A DNA stretch of 64,000 nt from Devosia litorisediminis (GTDB taxonomy: Bacteria > Pseudomonadota > Alphaproteobacteria > Rhizobiales > Devosiaceae). Of the stretch, positions 35,428 to 42,377 are shown one piece after another. Location of the stretch: assembly GCF_018334155.1 (NCBI RefSeq), contig NZ_JAGXTP010000002.1, positions 372,001 to 436,000 on the forward strand. The letters are read 5' to 3'. Below the pieces are notes generated by a model. That model was not told where the DNA came from and ran no database searches. It saw only the letters and a list, made by a program, of their open reading frames with translations. The position numbers and the translations under genes are program-made. Each line of letters starts with the position of its first letter. Positions within the stretch are counted from its first letter, which is position 1.

Positions 35428-36183
35428 TCAATAGCGCATGGCTGCGGTGACTGAACCCCAGGCGCCCATGCGGCCTTCGATGGACTGGGCTGCGCCGTGC
35501 GGGCCCAGGGCGCGCGATCCGGTGATGATCACCTGACCGGCCGTGAGCGGCAAGCCGCGTTCTGCGGCGTGGCTGGCGAGCCAGCCCAGGGCCGCCACGA
35601 TATCCGACCAGTTCGCGCCCGAGGCGCCCGCTGTAGACTCAACGCCGTCAAACAGCAGCGTGACGGGCAGGGTGCTCAGCTCGGACCTGATCGCCCCGTC
35701 AAGGACGGGACCGACCACGACCGCACCATTGCTTTGCAGATCGCCCAGCTTGACGTTATGGGCGATGGCATCGCGGTCGACAAACGGGCTCGCCACCATT
35801 TCGAGAGCCGGGTGCAGGCTGGCAATCGCTGCTTCAACGGCAGCCGCGTCTGATCCGGCGGGCAGGTCCTGGCCCAGGGTAACCGCCACTTCCACTTCGG
35901 GAAAGATGAAGCCGTGCCTGGTTGAATCCAGCGCTGCCCCATTGGCAAAATAGCGGTTGGCCGGAATGGGCGCACAAATTGGCTCGCCCTGCCCACCGGC
36001 CATGACCTTCCAGCCACCCACTGGACCTAGTCGGGCGATGATCAGATCCTGCATGGCGTAGACGCCAGCCATGTCGGCTGGGGTCAGGCTCTCGGCGACG
36101 GCGCTGATACGCGCGCCGCCGTCATGGGCTGCAATCAACTGCGTCACCAGTTCTTCCATGATGTCGATCGTCTGGCCTGTCAT
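35428..36183 (-). CDS. 2-keto-4-pentenoate hydratase-like protein (FAH superfamily)
   Basis: A 251-residue protein of the MhpD-like hydratase branch of the fumarylacetoacetate hydrolase superfamily. Metal-binding Glu residues are in FIFPEVEVAVTL, the family block PALEMVASPFVDRDAIAHNVKLGDLQSNGAVVVG is in the middle, and the C-terminus has GQVIITGSRALGP. It could hydrate an enol acid or act like the FAH-type hydrolases that end oxidative deoxy-sugar pathways. ATG 36183 has AGGA upstream; the longer frame to 36210 overlaps the aminopeptidase gene. It follows that gene by 14 bases. Confidence 0.83.
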   Translation of the reverse strand: MTGQTIDIMEELVTQLIAAHDGGARISAVAESLTPADMAGVYAMQDLIIARLGPVGGWKVMAGGQGEPICAPIPANRYFANGAALDSTRHGFIFPEVEVAVTLGQDLPAGSDAAAVEAAIASLHPALEMVASPFVDRDAIAHNVKLGDLQSNGAVVVGPVLDGAIRSELSTLPVTLLFDGVESTAGASGANWSDIVAALGWLASHAAERGLPLTAGQVIITGSRALGPHGAAQSIEGRMGAWGSVTAAMRY

Positions 36184-36197
36184 CTGTGTGTCCTGGC

Positions 36198-37430
36198 TCA
36201 AAATGCCCACTCGCCCTTGCGCATGACGGGCTCGACAGTGCCATCGGCATGAACGCCATCAATGTCGATCTTGTCCGAGCCGATCATCCAGTCGATGTGG
36301 ATGTTGGAGCTGTTGCCGCCGCGCTGGTTGATCTCGGCCTGGGACAGGTCCTTGCCGCCCTCAAAACAGTCCGAATAGCACTGGCCCTGCGCAATGTGGC
36401 ACGAGGCGTTCTCATCATAGAGTGTGTTGAAGAACAGAATGCCCGAGGCGGAGATCGGCGAGGAATGCGGCACCAGGGCCACTTCGCCCAGATGACGGCC
36501 ACCCTCATCGGTATCGAGCACCTTGTTGAAGATGTCCTGACCCTTGGAGGCCTTGAGTTCGACCAGTCGGCCACCTTCAAAGCGCGCCTGCATCTCTTCG
36601 ATCAGCGTGCCGTTATGGCTTAGCGGCTTGGTGGCCGCCACGTGACCCTCAACGCGCGAGCGGTGCGGGGTGGTGAACACTTCCTCGGTCGGAATATTGG
36701 GATTGCAGGTCACCCCGTTCTTGGCTTCGGACGCGCCACCCTTCCAGCGGTGACCATCGGCCAGACCAACAGTCAGATCGGTGCCCGGACCGGTATATTT
36801 CAGCGACGAAAATGCCTTGCCGTTCAGCCATGTCCAGCGCGCCTTGAGATTGGCATTGTGCTCGGCCCAGGCGGCGATTGGATCATCGACATCGACCCGG
36901 CTGGCCTTGAAGATCGCATCGGCCAGCTTGCCGACCGCGACCTCTTCGCTGTCATTGGGAAAGACCAGCCTGGCCCAGGCGGCGCTGGGGTAGGACACAA
37001 TGTTCCAGTTGATATCAAAGCCGGTGATCAGTTGCAGCGCAGGCTTGTAGGCTGCCGAATTGGCGCGCTGGGCACGGCTGACCTTTTCGGGGTCCTGGCC
37101 GGACAGCATCATGGGGTTGTCGCCGGCAATCGCCAGCCGCGCCGCATTGCCCTTGAAGGCCTCGGCCATGCCCGAATAAAGCCAGCCGGCAGCTTTGTCG
37201 AAGCTGGCATCATTGGCGTATTTGTAGCGCGCCAGAGTGGCTTCTTCATCCGAATAGATGGTGGTCACAACACCGGCACCAGCCTTGTAGGCGTGCTCGG
37301 TGATCCGGCGAACCAGCGGCGCGGCGGTCAGCGGCGCGGTCATCACCAGATCCTGGCCTTCTTCGAGCTGCAGCCCCACCTTGATGGCAACCTGGGCGAG
37401 CTTGTCGAGCTTGACGGGATCAATGGTCAT
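36198..37430 (-). CDS. Aminopeptidase of the M29 (thermophilic) family
   Basis: A 410-residue metallopeptidase. The M29 hallmarks are present: VGLQLEEGQDLVMTAP near the N-terminus, NIPTEEVFTTPHRSRVEG with metal-binding Glu and His near residue 248, and the C-terminal NIHIDWMIGSDKIDIDG block with the last metal ligands. It is a cytoplasmic dimeric enzyme in characterised species. It is cotranscribed with the hydratase-like gene downstream; the functional link between the two is not evident. The start codon is ATG 37430. Confidence 0.92.
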   Translation of the reverse strand: MTIDPVKLDKLAQVAIKVGLQLEEGQDLVMTAPLTAAPLVRRITEHAYKAGAGVVTTIYSDEEATLARYKYANDASFDKAAGWLYSGMAEAFKGNAARLAIAGDNPMMLSGQDPEKVSRAQRANSAAYKPALQLITGFDINWNIVSYPSAAWARLVFPNDSEEVAVGKLADAIFKASRVDVDDPIAAWAEHNANLKARWTWLNGKAFSSLKYTGPGTDLTVGLADGHRWKGGASEAKNGVTCNPNIPTEEVFTTPHRSRVEGHVAATKPLSHNGTLIEEMQARFEGGRLVELKASKGQDIFNKVLDTDEGGRHLGEVALVPHSSPISASGILFFNTLYDENASCHIAQGQCYSDCFEGGKDLSQAEINQRGGNSSNIHIDWMIGSDKIDIDGVHADGTVEPVMRKGEWAF

Positions 37431-37500
37431 TTGGGCAAAAGCCTCTTGGTTTTGAATCGATTGGCGGGAGCCTAGTCCCGCCGCGACCTCTGCGCCACCC

Positions 37501-37526
37501 AGCGCAATGGCAAAATTTATTGCGCT
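37501..37526. promoter_or_regulatory. 8-bp inverted repeat near FNR-type box
   Basis: AGCGCAAT at 37501-37508 is perfectly inverted as ATTGCGCT at 37519-37526 with a ten-base AT-rich centre. It lies between the divergent aminopeptidase gene and the FNR-type box and could be an additional operator. Confidence 0.35.
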
Positions 37527-37540
37527 AAATCCAAAGTTTA

Positions 37541-37554
37541 TTGACCTGAATCAA
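37541..37554 (+). promoter_or_regulatory. FNR/FixK-type box
   Basis: TTGAC-CTGA-ATCAA differs at one position from the TTGAT-N4-ATCAA consensus of FNR, FnrL and FixK regulators. Its centre is about 62 bases before the ATG of the 40-residue membrane protein, so a class II site at -41.5 would give a leader of about 20 bases. Confidence 0.55.
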
Positions 37555-37609
37555 GGTCGCTGGCGCCGGCCGCTGGCAAATATGCGCCTGTTAGGACAGG
37601 AGCATAAAA

Positions 37610-37732
37610 ATGGTCATCACTCTTCCCATCATTCTCAGCGTTGTCGTTGCCATGTTCGGCGTGTTCATGGCTGGTCTGGCCTATGCCGCCTGGTCAACCC
37701 GCAATATCGAACTGACGCCACAGCAGCACTAG
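37610..37732 (+). CDS. Small single-pass membrane protein (40 aa)
   Basis: ATG 37610 follows AGGAG by seven bases. The 40-residue product begins with one hydrophobic segment (ITLPIILSVVVAMFGVFM, residues 3-20), continues with AGLAYAAW, and ends with a short polar tail TRNIELTPQQH. It has the size and topology of accessory peptides of respiratory or transport complexes, but I do not recognise it. The FNR-type box upstream suggests induction under low oxygen. Strong ribosome-binding site, plausible topology and a promoter element together support it as a true gene despite its size. Confidence 0.65.
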   Translation: MVITLPIILSVVVAMFGVFMAGLAYAAWSTRNIELTPQQH

Positions 37733-37897
37733 AACCGCCACCACAGCCCGGTCTGGGCGCGGTCTGGCCGGCCCCTCCGGGCCCTTGTGGCTTTCCTGCA
37801 TCACTTGCACCTTTGCCGTGCTTGCCCCGTTGGCAAGCGCGGTCGCTTTGCGTATCAATCGTGAACCGCTTCAGATCACCAACAAGGGAGGCGTTGT
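37733..37897 (+). other. Structured intergenic region with strong hairpin
   Basis: No gene is seen here. CCGTGCTTGCC at 37816-37826 pairs with GGCAAGCGCGG at 37832-37842 (one wobble), an 11-bp stem with a five-base loop. Weaker GC-rich stems lie around 37745-37790. The hairpin could terminate the small membrane-protein transcript, though no T-tract follows, or form part of a leader RNA for the exporter downstream. Confidence 0.5.
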
Positions 37898-37945
37898 ATG
37901 ACAGTAACATTCATCGAACTCCCCGCAGGCAAGCACCGGGCCTAA
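37898..37945 (+). CDS. Putative 15-residue leader peptide ORF
   Basis: ATG 37898 lies six bases after GGGAGG, a very strong ribosome-binding site. The ORF encodes MTVTFIELPAGKHRA and stops with TAA at 37943. It is followed by a region that can fold into nested hairpins and then by the ABC exporter gene 160 bases on. A short, well-translated ORF before structured RNA and an exporter gene suggests translational or transcriptional attenuation. No homologue is known to me. Confidence 0.4.
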   Translation: MTVTFIELPAGKHRA

Positions 37946-37999
37946 GCCCATTGCCTTTCGCGGCCCGCCGAACCGGCCAGCCGCCCGCGGTATCTCCAT

Positions 38000-38070
38000 C
38001 ACAGCCCCCTTGATCTGACGGGATCATTCTGCCCCGTTCCGGCTGTGCCTTTCATTTTTGATGTTTTTGA
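38000..38070 (+). promoter_or_regulatory. Terminator-like hairpin in the exporter leader
   Basis: CACAGCC at 38000-38006 pairs with GGCTGTG at 38041-38047, enclosing a second small stem (TGATC with GATCA at about 38011-38026). T-rich sequence (TTTCATTTTTGATGTTTTT) follows to 38069. It lies between the putative leader peptide and the exporter start. Confidence 0.4.
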
Positions 38071-38105
38071 GGGCCGGTCACCGGAAAACGGAGCCGGGCT
38101 GCCAT

Positions 38106-39914
38106 ATGAGTCGCAAGAAACTCGATTTCCGGGCTGACGCGTTCCGCGATGTGCTCGGCTACACATTCAGCCACTGGGCCAAGCAGCCCCTGCGGGCCGC
38201 CTTCATTGCCCTGCTGGTGCTCAGCGCTACGCTGGCCGAGGCCTTCAGCCCGATCTTTGCCGGTCGTCTGGTCGATGCCGTCGCCTCGGGCAGCGGCACC
38301 AATGACGCGTTCTGGATTCCGGCCGTAACCGCATTCTGGACCATGGCCGGGCTCTATCTGTGCTCTGTCGTGCTGCGCCAGTTCATCTATTTCAACATCA
38401 TCACCTTCACCCTGACCATGATGAAGGACATCATCGCCAGCGCCTTTCATCGTGTACAGCGCTTCTCGACAGACTGGCATGCCAACAGCTTTGCCGGCTC
38501 GACCGTGCGCAAGATCACCCGTGGTTCTGGCGCACTGGACCTGCTCAATGACACGCTGCTGATTGCCCTGTTGCCCTCGATCACCATGCTGGTGGGCGCC
38601 ACGGTGATCCTGGGCGCTGCCTGGCCCGTCATGGGGCTGGTGGTGGGTGCCGGCTCGCTGATCTACATCGTGATCACCGTCTGGCTTTCCGTCAGCTTCG
38701 TGGCGCCTTCGGGGACACTGGCCAATGCCTGGGACACCAAGATGGGCGGCGCGCTGGCCGATGCGGTCAGCTGCAACTCGGTGGTCAAGGCATTCGGCGC
38801 CGAAGCCCGCGAGGAAGACATTCTCGAGCGCGTCGTCAGCAAATGGCGCAAGCGCACACGGCGGCTCTGGCAGCGCGGCACGATCAATGGTGGCGCGCAG
38901 GGCCTGATGATGGCCGCCATGCAGACTGCCATTCTGGGCACGGCCTTGCTGCTGTGGCAGCAGGGACTGGCCACGCCGGGCGACATCACCTTCGTGCTGA
39001 CCATGTTCTTTGTGCTGCAGGGCCATCTGCGCGATGTCGGCCAGCACATCCGCAATCTGCAGCGCTCAGTCAACGATATGGAAGAACTGGTTGCCCTGGG
39101 CGATCAGTCATTGGGCATTGAGGATCATTCTGATGCCGGCCCCATCCAGATCGGTGCCGGCGCCATCGCCTTTGACAATGTGACGTTCCAGTATGGCAGC
39201 CATCCAACGCCGCTCTACAAGGACTTCTCGGTCAAGATTGCCTCGGGCGAGCGGGTGGGTCTGGTGGGCCATTCGGGGTCCGGCAAGACGACCTTCGTCA
39301 AGCTGATCCAGCGGCTCTATGACGTCAATGACGGCGCCATCACCATTGATGGCCAGAACATTGCGCATGTGCAGCAGTCCAGCCTGCGCGGCCAGATCGC
39401 AATTGTGCAGCAGGAGCCGATCCTGTTTCACCGCACCCTGGCCGAGAACATCGCCTATGCGCGTCCCGGTGCCTCGCGCGCCCAGATCGAGCTGGCGGCG
39501 AGCCAGGCCAATGCCCACCACTTCATTCTCGACCTGCCCAAGGGCTACGAGACGCTGGTGGGTGAACGCGGGGTTAAGCTGTCGGGTGGCGAGCGTCAGC
39601 GCGTGGCCATTGCCCGCGCGTTCCTGGCCGATGCACCGATCCTGATCCTGGATGAGGCCACCTCGAGCCTGGACAGCGAAAGCGAGGCCCAGATTCAGGA
39701 GGCCATGGAGCGCCTGATGGTGGGTCGGACCACGCTGGTGATTGCCCATCGCCTCTCGACGGTGCGGGCACTCGATCGCCTGCTGGTGTTCGACAAGGGG
39801 CATATTGCCGAAGAGGGCGATCATCAGGCGCTGATCAAGCTCAAGGGCGGCATCTATCGCGGACTGTTCGAGCGTCAGGCGCTCGAGCTGACCAAGGGCC
39901 TCAACGTCGCCTGA
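38106..39914 (+). CDS. ABC exporter, fused permease and ATPase
   Basis: A 602-residue half-transporter that works as a dimer. The N-terminal part has six membrane segments between residues 20 and 310. The ATPase domain has Walker A GHSGSGKTT near residue 403, signature LSGGERQRVAIARA near 510, and Walker B ILILDEATSSLD, with switch His in VIAHRLSTV. This is the MsbA/multidrug/lipid exporter architecture; substrate unknown. ATG 38106 gives a short basic N-terminus; an in-frame ATG at 38058 is less likely. Nothing next to it identifies a cargo. A strong terminator follows. Confidence 0.92.
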   Translation: MSRKKLDFRADAFRDVLGYTFSHWAKQPLRAAFIALLVLSATLAEAFSPIFAGRLVDAVASGSGTNDAFWIPAVTAFWTMAGLYLCSVVLRQFIYFNIITFTLTMMKDIIASAFHRVQRFSTDWHANSFAGSTVRKITRGSGALDLLNDTLLIALLPSITMLVGATVILGAAWPVMGLVVGAGSLIYIVITVWLSVSFVAPSGTLANAWDTKMGGALADAVSCNSVVKAFGAEAREEDILERVVSKWRKRTRRLWQRGTINGGAQGLMMAAMQTAILGTALLLWQQGLATPGDITFVLTMFFVLQGHLRDVGQHIRNLQRSVNDMEELVALGDQSLGIEDHSDAGPIQIGAGAIAFDNVTFQYGSHPTPLYKDFSVKIASGERVGLVGHSGSGKTTFVKLIQRLYDVNDGAITIDGQNIAHVQQSSLRGQIAIVQQEPILFHRTLAENIAYARPGASRAQIELAASQANAHHFILDLPKGYETLVGERGVKLSGGERQRVAIARAFLADAPILILDEATSSLDSESEAQIQEAMERLMVGRTTLVIAHRLSTVRALDRLLVFDKGHIAEEGDHQALIKLKGGIYRGLFERQALELTKGLNVA

Positions 39915-39922
39915 CACAAATA

Positions 39923-39965
39923 AAGACGCCGGGGCCATCATGGTCCCGGCGTCTTGTATTTTTGG
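39923..39965 (+). terminator. Rho-independent terminator after ABC exporter
   Basis: AAGACGCCGGG at 39923-39933 pairs perfectly with 39945-39955, with a small inner stem in the loop. TTGTATTTTT follows. It may also serve the convergent ohr gene, which ends at 39973. Confidence 0.85.
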
Positions 39966-39972
39966 TGAGGCG

Positions 39973-40398
39973 CTAGACGACGTCGAGCGTCACCTCAAAG
40001 CCTTTGCGGCTGACTTCGCTATAGGGGCAGATGATGTGCGCGCGCTTGACGATGTCTTCGACCTTGGCCTTGTCCATCCCTGGAACATGGGCCTTGAGCG
40101 CTGCCTGGATCCAGAAACCTTCGCCATCGGGCCGGTCGCGGAAGCTTACTTCGGCGGTGACCGTCGCATCATCGGGGATGGTGTCGCCGGACTTGCGGGC
40201 CGCGCCCTTCATGGCGCCCAGAAAGCAGGCCGAGTAACCCAGCGCGAACAACTGCTCGGGATTGGTGCCGCGCGCGCCGTCGCCGCCCATCTCCTTGGGC
40301 GAGGTAAGGGTGACATCGAGCACCCCGTCATCGGTGGCACCGTGGCCCTGACGGCCACCGGTTGAGGTGGCCTTGGCGGTATACATGATCTTGGTCAT
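39973..40398 (-). CDS. ohr: Organic hydroperoxide resistance protein (Ohr/OsmC family)
   Basis: A 141-residue peroxidase that reduces organic hydroperoxides with two Cys residues. The peroxidatic Cys is C58 in GYSACFLGAMK and the resolving Cys is C124 in IICPYSEVSR. The Arg and Glu of the active site lie in the N-terminal half (GARGTNPEQLFALG). The short spacing and the N-terminal MYTAKATSTGGRQG favour Ohr over OsmC proper. ATG 40398 follows AGGAGA. No OhrR gene is next to it. The open frame continues upstream into the SDR gene, but that is a shadow. Confidence 0.94.
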   Translation of the reverse strand: MTKIMYTAKATSTGGRQGHGATDDGVLDVTLTSPKEMGGDGARGTNPEQLFALGYSACFLGAMKGAARKSGDTIPDDATVTAEVSFRDRPDGEGFWIQAALKAHVPGMDKAKVEDIVKRAHIICPYSEVSRKGFEVTLDVV

Positions 40399-40451
40399 CT
40401 GTTGTCTCCTGGTGGGGCCGGGCCCGGCGGGCTCGGGTCGTTGCATTGACC

Positions 40452-41231
40452 TTAGCGTAGCAGCGACTGGCCGCCATCGACATAGACCGGCACGCCGGTA
40501 ATATGCCGCGCCGCGTCCGAGGCCAGAAAGGCAATGGTTTCGGCAACGTCCCCGCTCTTGCCCGGCTCGCCGCCTGTAAGCGGAATGTCCCCCTGGGGAA
40601 ACTCGACCGGGATCTCGGCGGCGGCGACATTGCGCTTGTCGGTATTGTCGTCGATCTGCGTGTCGATGGCCCCGGGACACACAGCATTGACCCGGATCTT
40701 GTGCGGGCCCAGTTCGAGCGCCAATTGCTGGGCCATCGCCACCTGCGCCGCCTTGGTCGCGGCATAGGCCGTGGCGCCGGCACTTGTGAAAGTGCGATTG
40801 CCGTTGATTGACGACACGATGATGATGGCGCCGCCAGCCCGCTTGAGATGGGGTACTGTCAGATGCAGCGTGAGATAGGTGCCACCCAGATTGGTGGTCG
40901 TGGTCTTGTCCCACTCATCGGGCATCAATTCGTCGATCGGGGCCCAGACCCCGTTAATGCCGGCATTGGCCACCACGATATCGATCTGGCCCCAATCTCC
41001 CATGATCCGGTCGACCGCGGCGCGCATGCCATCGGGGTCCGATATATCGGCCGACACCGCCATGGCTTGCCCGCCAGCCTCCACGATCTCGTCGCGGGTG
41101 GCATTGATTTCCTCATCGGTCCGGCTGAGCACGGCGACGCGCGCGCCACCCTTGGCCAGCCGCAGTGCCGTGGCCTTGCCAATGCCCGATCCGGCACCGG
41201 TGACCAAAGCGACCTTGTCGGAAAACTGCAT
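40452..41231 (-). CDS. Short-chain dehydrogenase/reductase
   Basis: A 259-residue classical SDR. The cofactor motif is TGAGSGIGKATA, the Arg after the second strand (AVLSRTDEE) suggests NADP preference, and the catalytic Ser lies in IIVSSINGNRTF with YAATKAA following. NAGINGVWAPIDEL is the NAG block. The substrate is not predictable. ATG 41231 follows GGGAG; the longer frame to 41309 would cover the palindrome in the divergent promoter region. It is upstream of ohr with 53 bases between. Confidence 0.9.
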   Translation of the reverse strand: MQFSDKVALVTGAGSGIGKATALRLAKGGARVAVLSRTDEEINATRDEIVEAGGQAMAVSADISDPDGMRAAVDRIMGDWGQIDIVVANAGINGVWAPIDELMPDEWDKTTTTNLGGTYLTLHLTVPHLKRAGGAIIIVSSINGNRTFTSAGATAYAATKAAQVAMAQQLALELGPHKIRVNAVCPGAIDTQIDDNTDKRNVAAAEIPVEFPQGDIPLTGGEPGKSGDVAETIAFLASDAARHITGVPVYVDGGQSLLR

Positions 41232-41281
41232 GTTTGGCTCCCTATTGCCTGTAACGCTCCTGACCCAAGTCATGGCGGGCC

Positions 41282-41295
41282 CCAAGGTTCCTTGG
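41282..41295. promoter_or_regulatory. Palindrome between divergent SDR and VOC genes
   Basis: CCAAGG and CCTTGG are perfectly inverted around TT. The element lies about 50 bases before the SDR start and 115 before the VOC start, as expected of an operator. No regulator gene is adjacent. Confidence 0.35.
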
Positions 41296-41409
41296 CCCGG
41301 GTGTTTCAATGCACTCTATCGTCCGCACTGTTCGTGGAATCGGCCCTGCTCTTTGCCACCGCAGGGGCCTATGTAAGGGTCAAGTTTCCCGGCAATGCAG
41401 GAGCGTGCC

Positions 41410-42333
41410 ATGATTGATACATCCATGCAGACCAATGTGAAGTCTGCCCCATTGCTGCCGCTGACCACCACGCTGGGCACCGTCCATATCGCGGTGACCG
41501 ACCGTGCCCGGGCATTGGCCATCTGGCAGGACGTGGTCGGGCTTGAGCTGCTTGCCGAAAGCGGTGGCGCCCTGACCATGGGCGCTGGTGGCAAGCCGCT
41601 GATCGTGCTCGAAACCGGTGCCACCGCGCCTGTGACGCCCCGCAGCATCGGGCTGTATCACGTCGCCATCCACGTGCCGCAACGCGCTGATCTGGCGCAA
41701 ATGACCGTGCGCGCCATGCAGCGCAATGTCCGCATCTCGCCCACCGATCATCTGGTGTCTGAAGCCATCTATCTCTGGGATCTGGACGGTAATGGCATCG
41801 AGATCACTTTCGAAACGCCCTGGCGCGGCCATCTGGGCGATCCGGAGAAGGGCGAAAACTATGCTATCTCGGCTGATGGCAAGCCCCATTCAGGGCGCGA
41901 TCCGATCGATCTGGACGGCCTGCTCGCTGAACTGGGTGCGCAGCCCGTTCTTGCCGCCCGCATGCCGGCCGGCACCCGCATCGGCCATGTCCATGTCCAT
42001 GTCAAAGACCTGCATCAGGCCATGGGTTTCTACCGTGACGTTATCGGCTTTGCCGGCTTTCTGCTGATCGATTCCTTCGGCATGGGCGATGTCGGGCTCG
42101 ACTACATGCCCCATACCCTGGCTTTCAATGTATGGTCGGGCCCCAATGCCACCCTGCCGGCTGCCGGCACTGCCGGTCTGCGCTGGTTCACCATCGTGTT
42201 GCCCGACGCCGTCACGCTCGATCAGGTCAGGGCGCGCCTGCAGCAGGCTGGTGCCCCCATTGAAGCGCTGACCAACGGCATCGAGACCCAGGATCCCTCC
42301 GGCAATCGTATTCAGATCATGGTCAGCGACTGA
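41410..42333 (+). CDS. VOC-family ring-cleavage-dioxygenase-like protein (CatE type)
   Basis: A 307-residue protein made of two tandem vicinal-oxygen-chelate modules, the layout of catechol 2,3-dioxygenases. Metal ligands are expected in the first strands (GTVHIAVTD and RIGHVHVHVKDL) and in the Glu of the last strand of each module (NGIEITFE and NRIQIMV). Bacillus CatE is the nearest named type I can suggest. Whether it opens aromatic rings or acts as a glyoxalase-like enzyme cannot be told. ATG 41410 follows GGAG. The zinc dehydrogenase gene lies 44 bases downstream. Confidence 0.85.
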   Translation: MIDTSMQTNVKSAPLLPLTTTLGTVHIAVTDRARALAIWQDVVGLELLAESGGALTMGAGGKPLIVLETGATAPVTPRSIGLYHVAIHVPQRADLAQMTVRAMQRNVRISPTDHLVSEAIYLWDLDGNGIEITFETPWRGHLGDPEKGENYAISADGKPHSGRDPIDLDGLLAELGAQPVLAARMPAGTRIGHVHVHVKDLHQAMGFYRDVIGFAGFLLIDSFGMGDVGLDYMPHTLAFNVWSGPNATLPAAGTAGLRWFTIVLPDAVTLDQVRARLQQAGAPIEALTNGIETQDPSGNRIQIMVSD

Positions 42334-42343
42334 CTGACATGTT

Positions 42344-42377
42344 AGTCCTTCCGGTGAGTAATCGGGAGGACTTTTTC
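42344..42377 (+). promoter_or_regulatory. Terminator-like hairpin that includes the next gene's ribosome-binding site
   Basis: AGTCCTTCCG at 42344-42353 pairs with CGGGAGGACT at 42363-42372 (one wobble) and is followed by TTTTT. The right arm contains GGGAGG (42364-42369), the ribosome-binding site for ATG 42378. The same fold would therefore both terminate transcription and hide the translation start. Confidence 0.6.

Noticed and set aside
40399..40914. Upstream extension of the ohr frame into the SDR gene
   Set aside because: The Ohr family begins at the ATG at 40398, which has its own AGGAGA site; the extension is out of frame with the real SDR.
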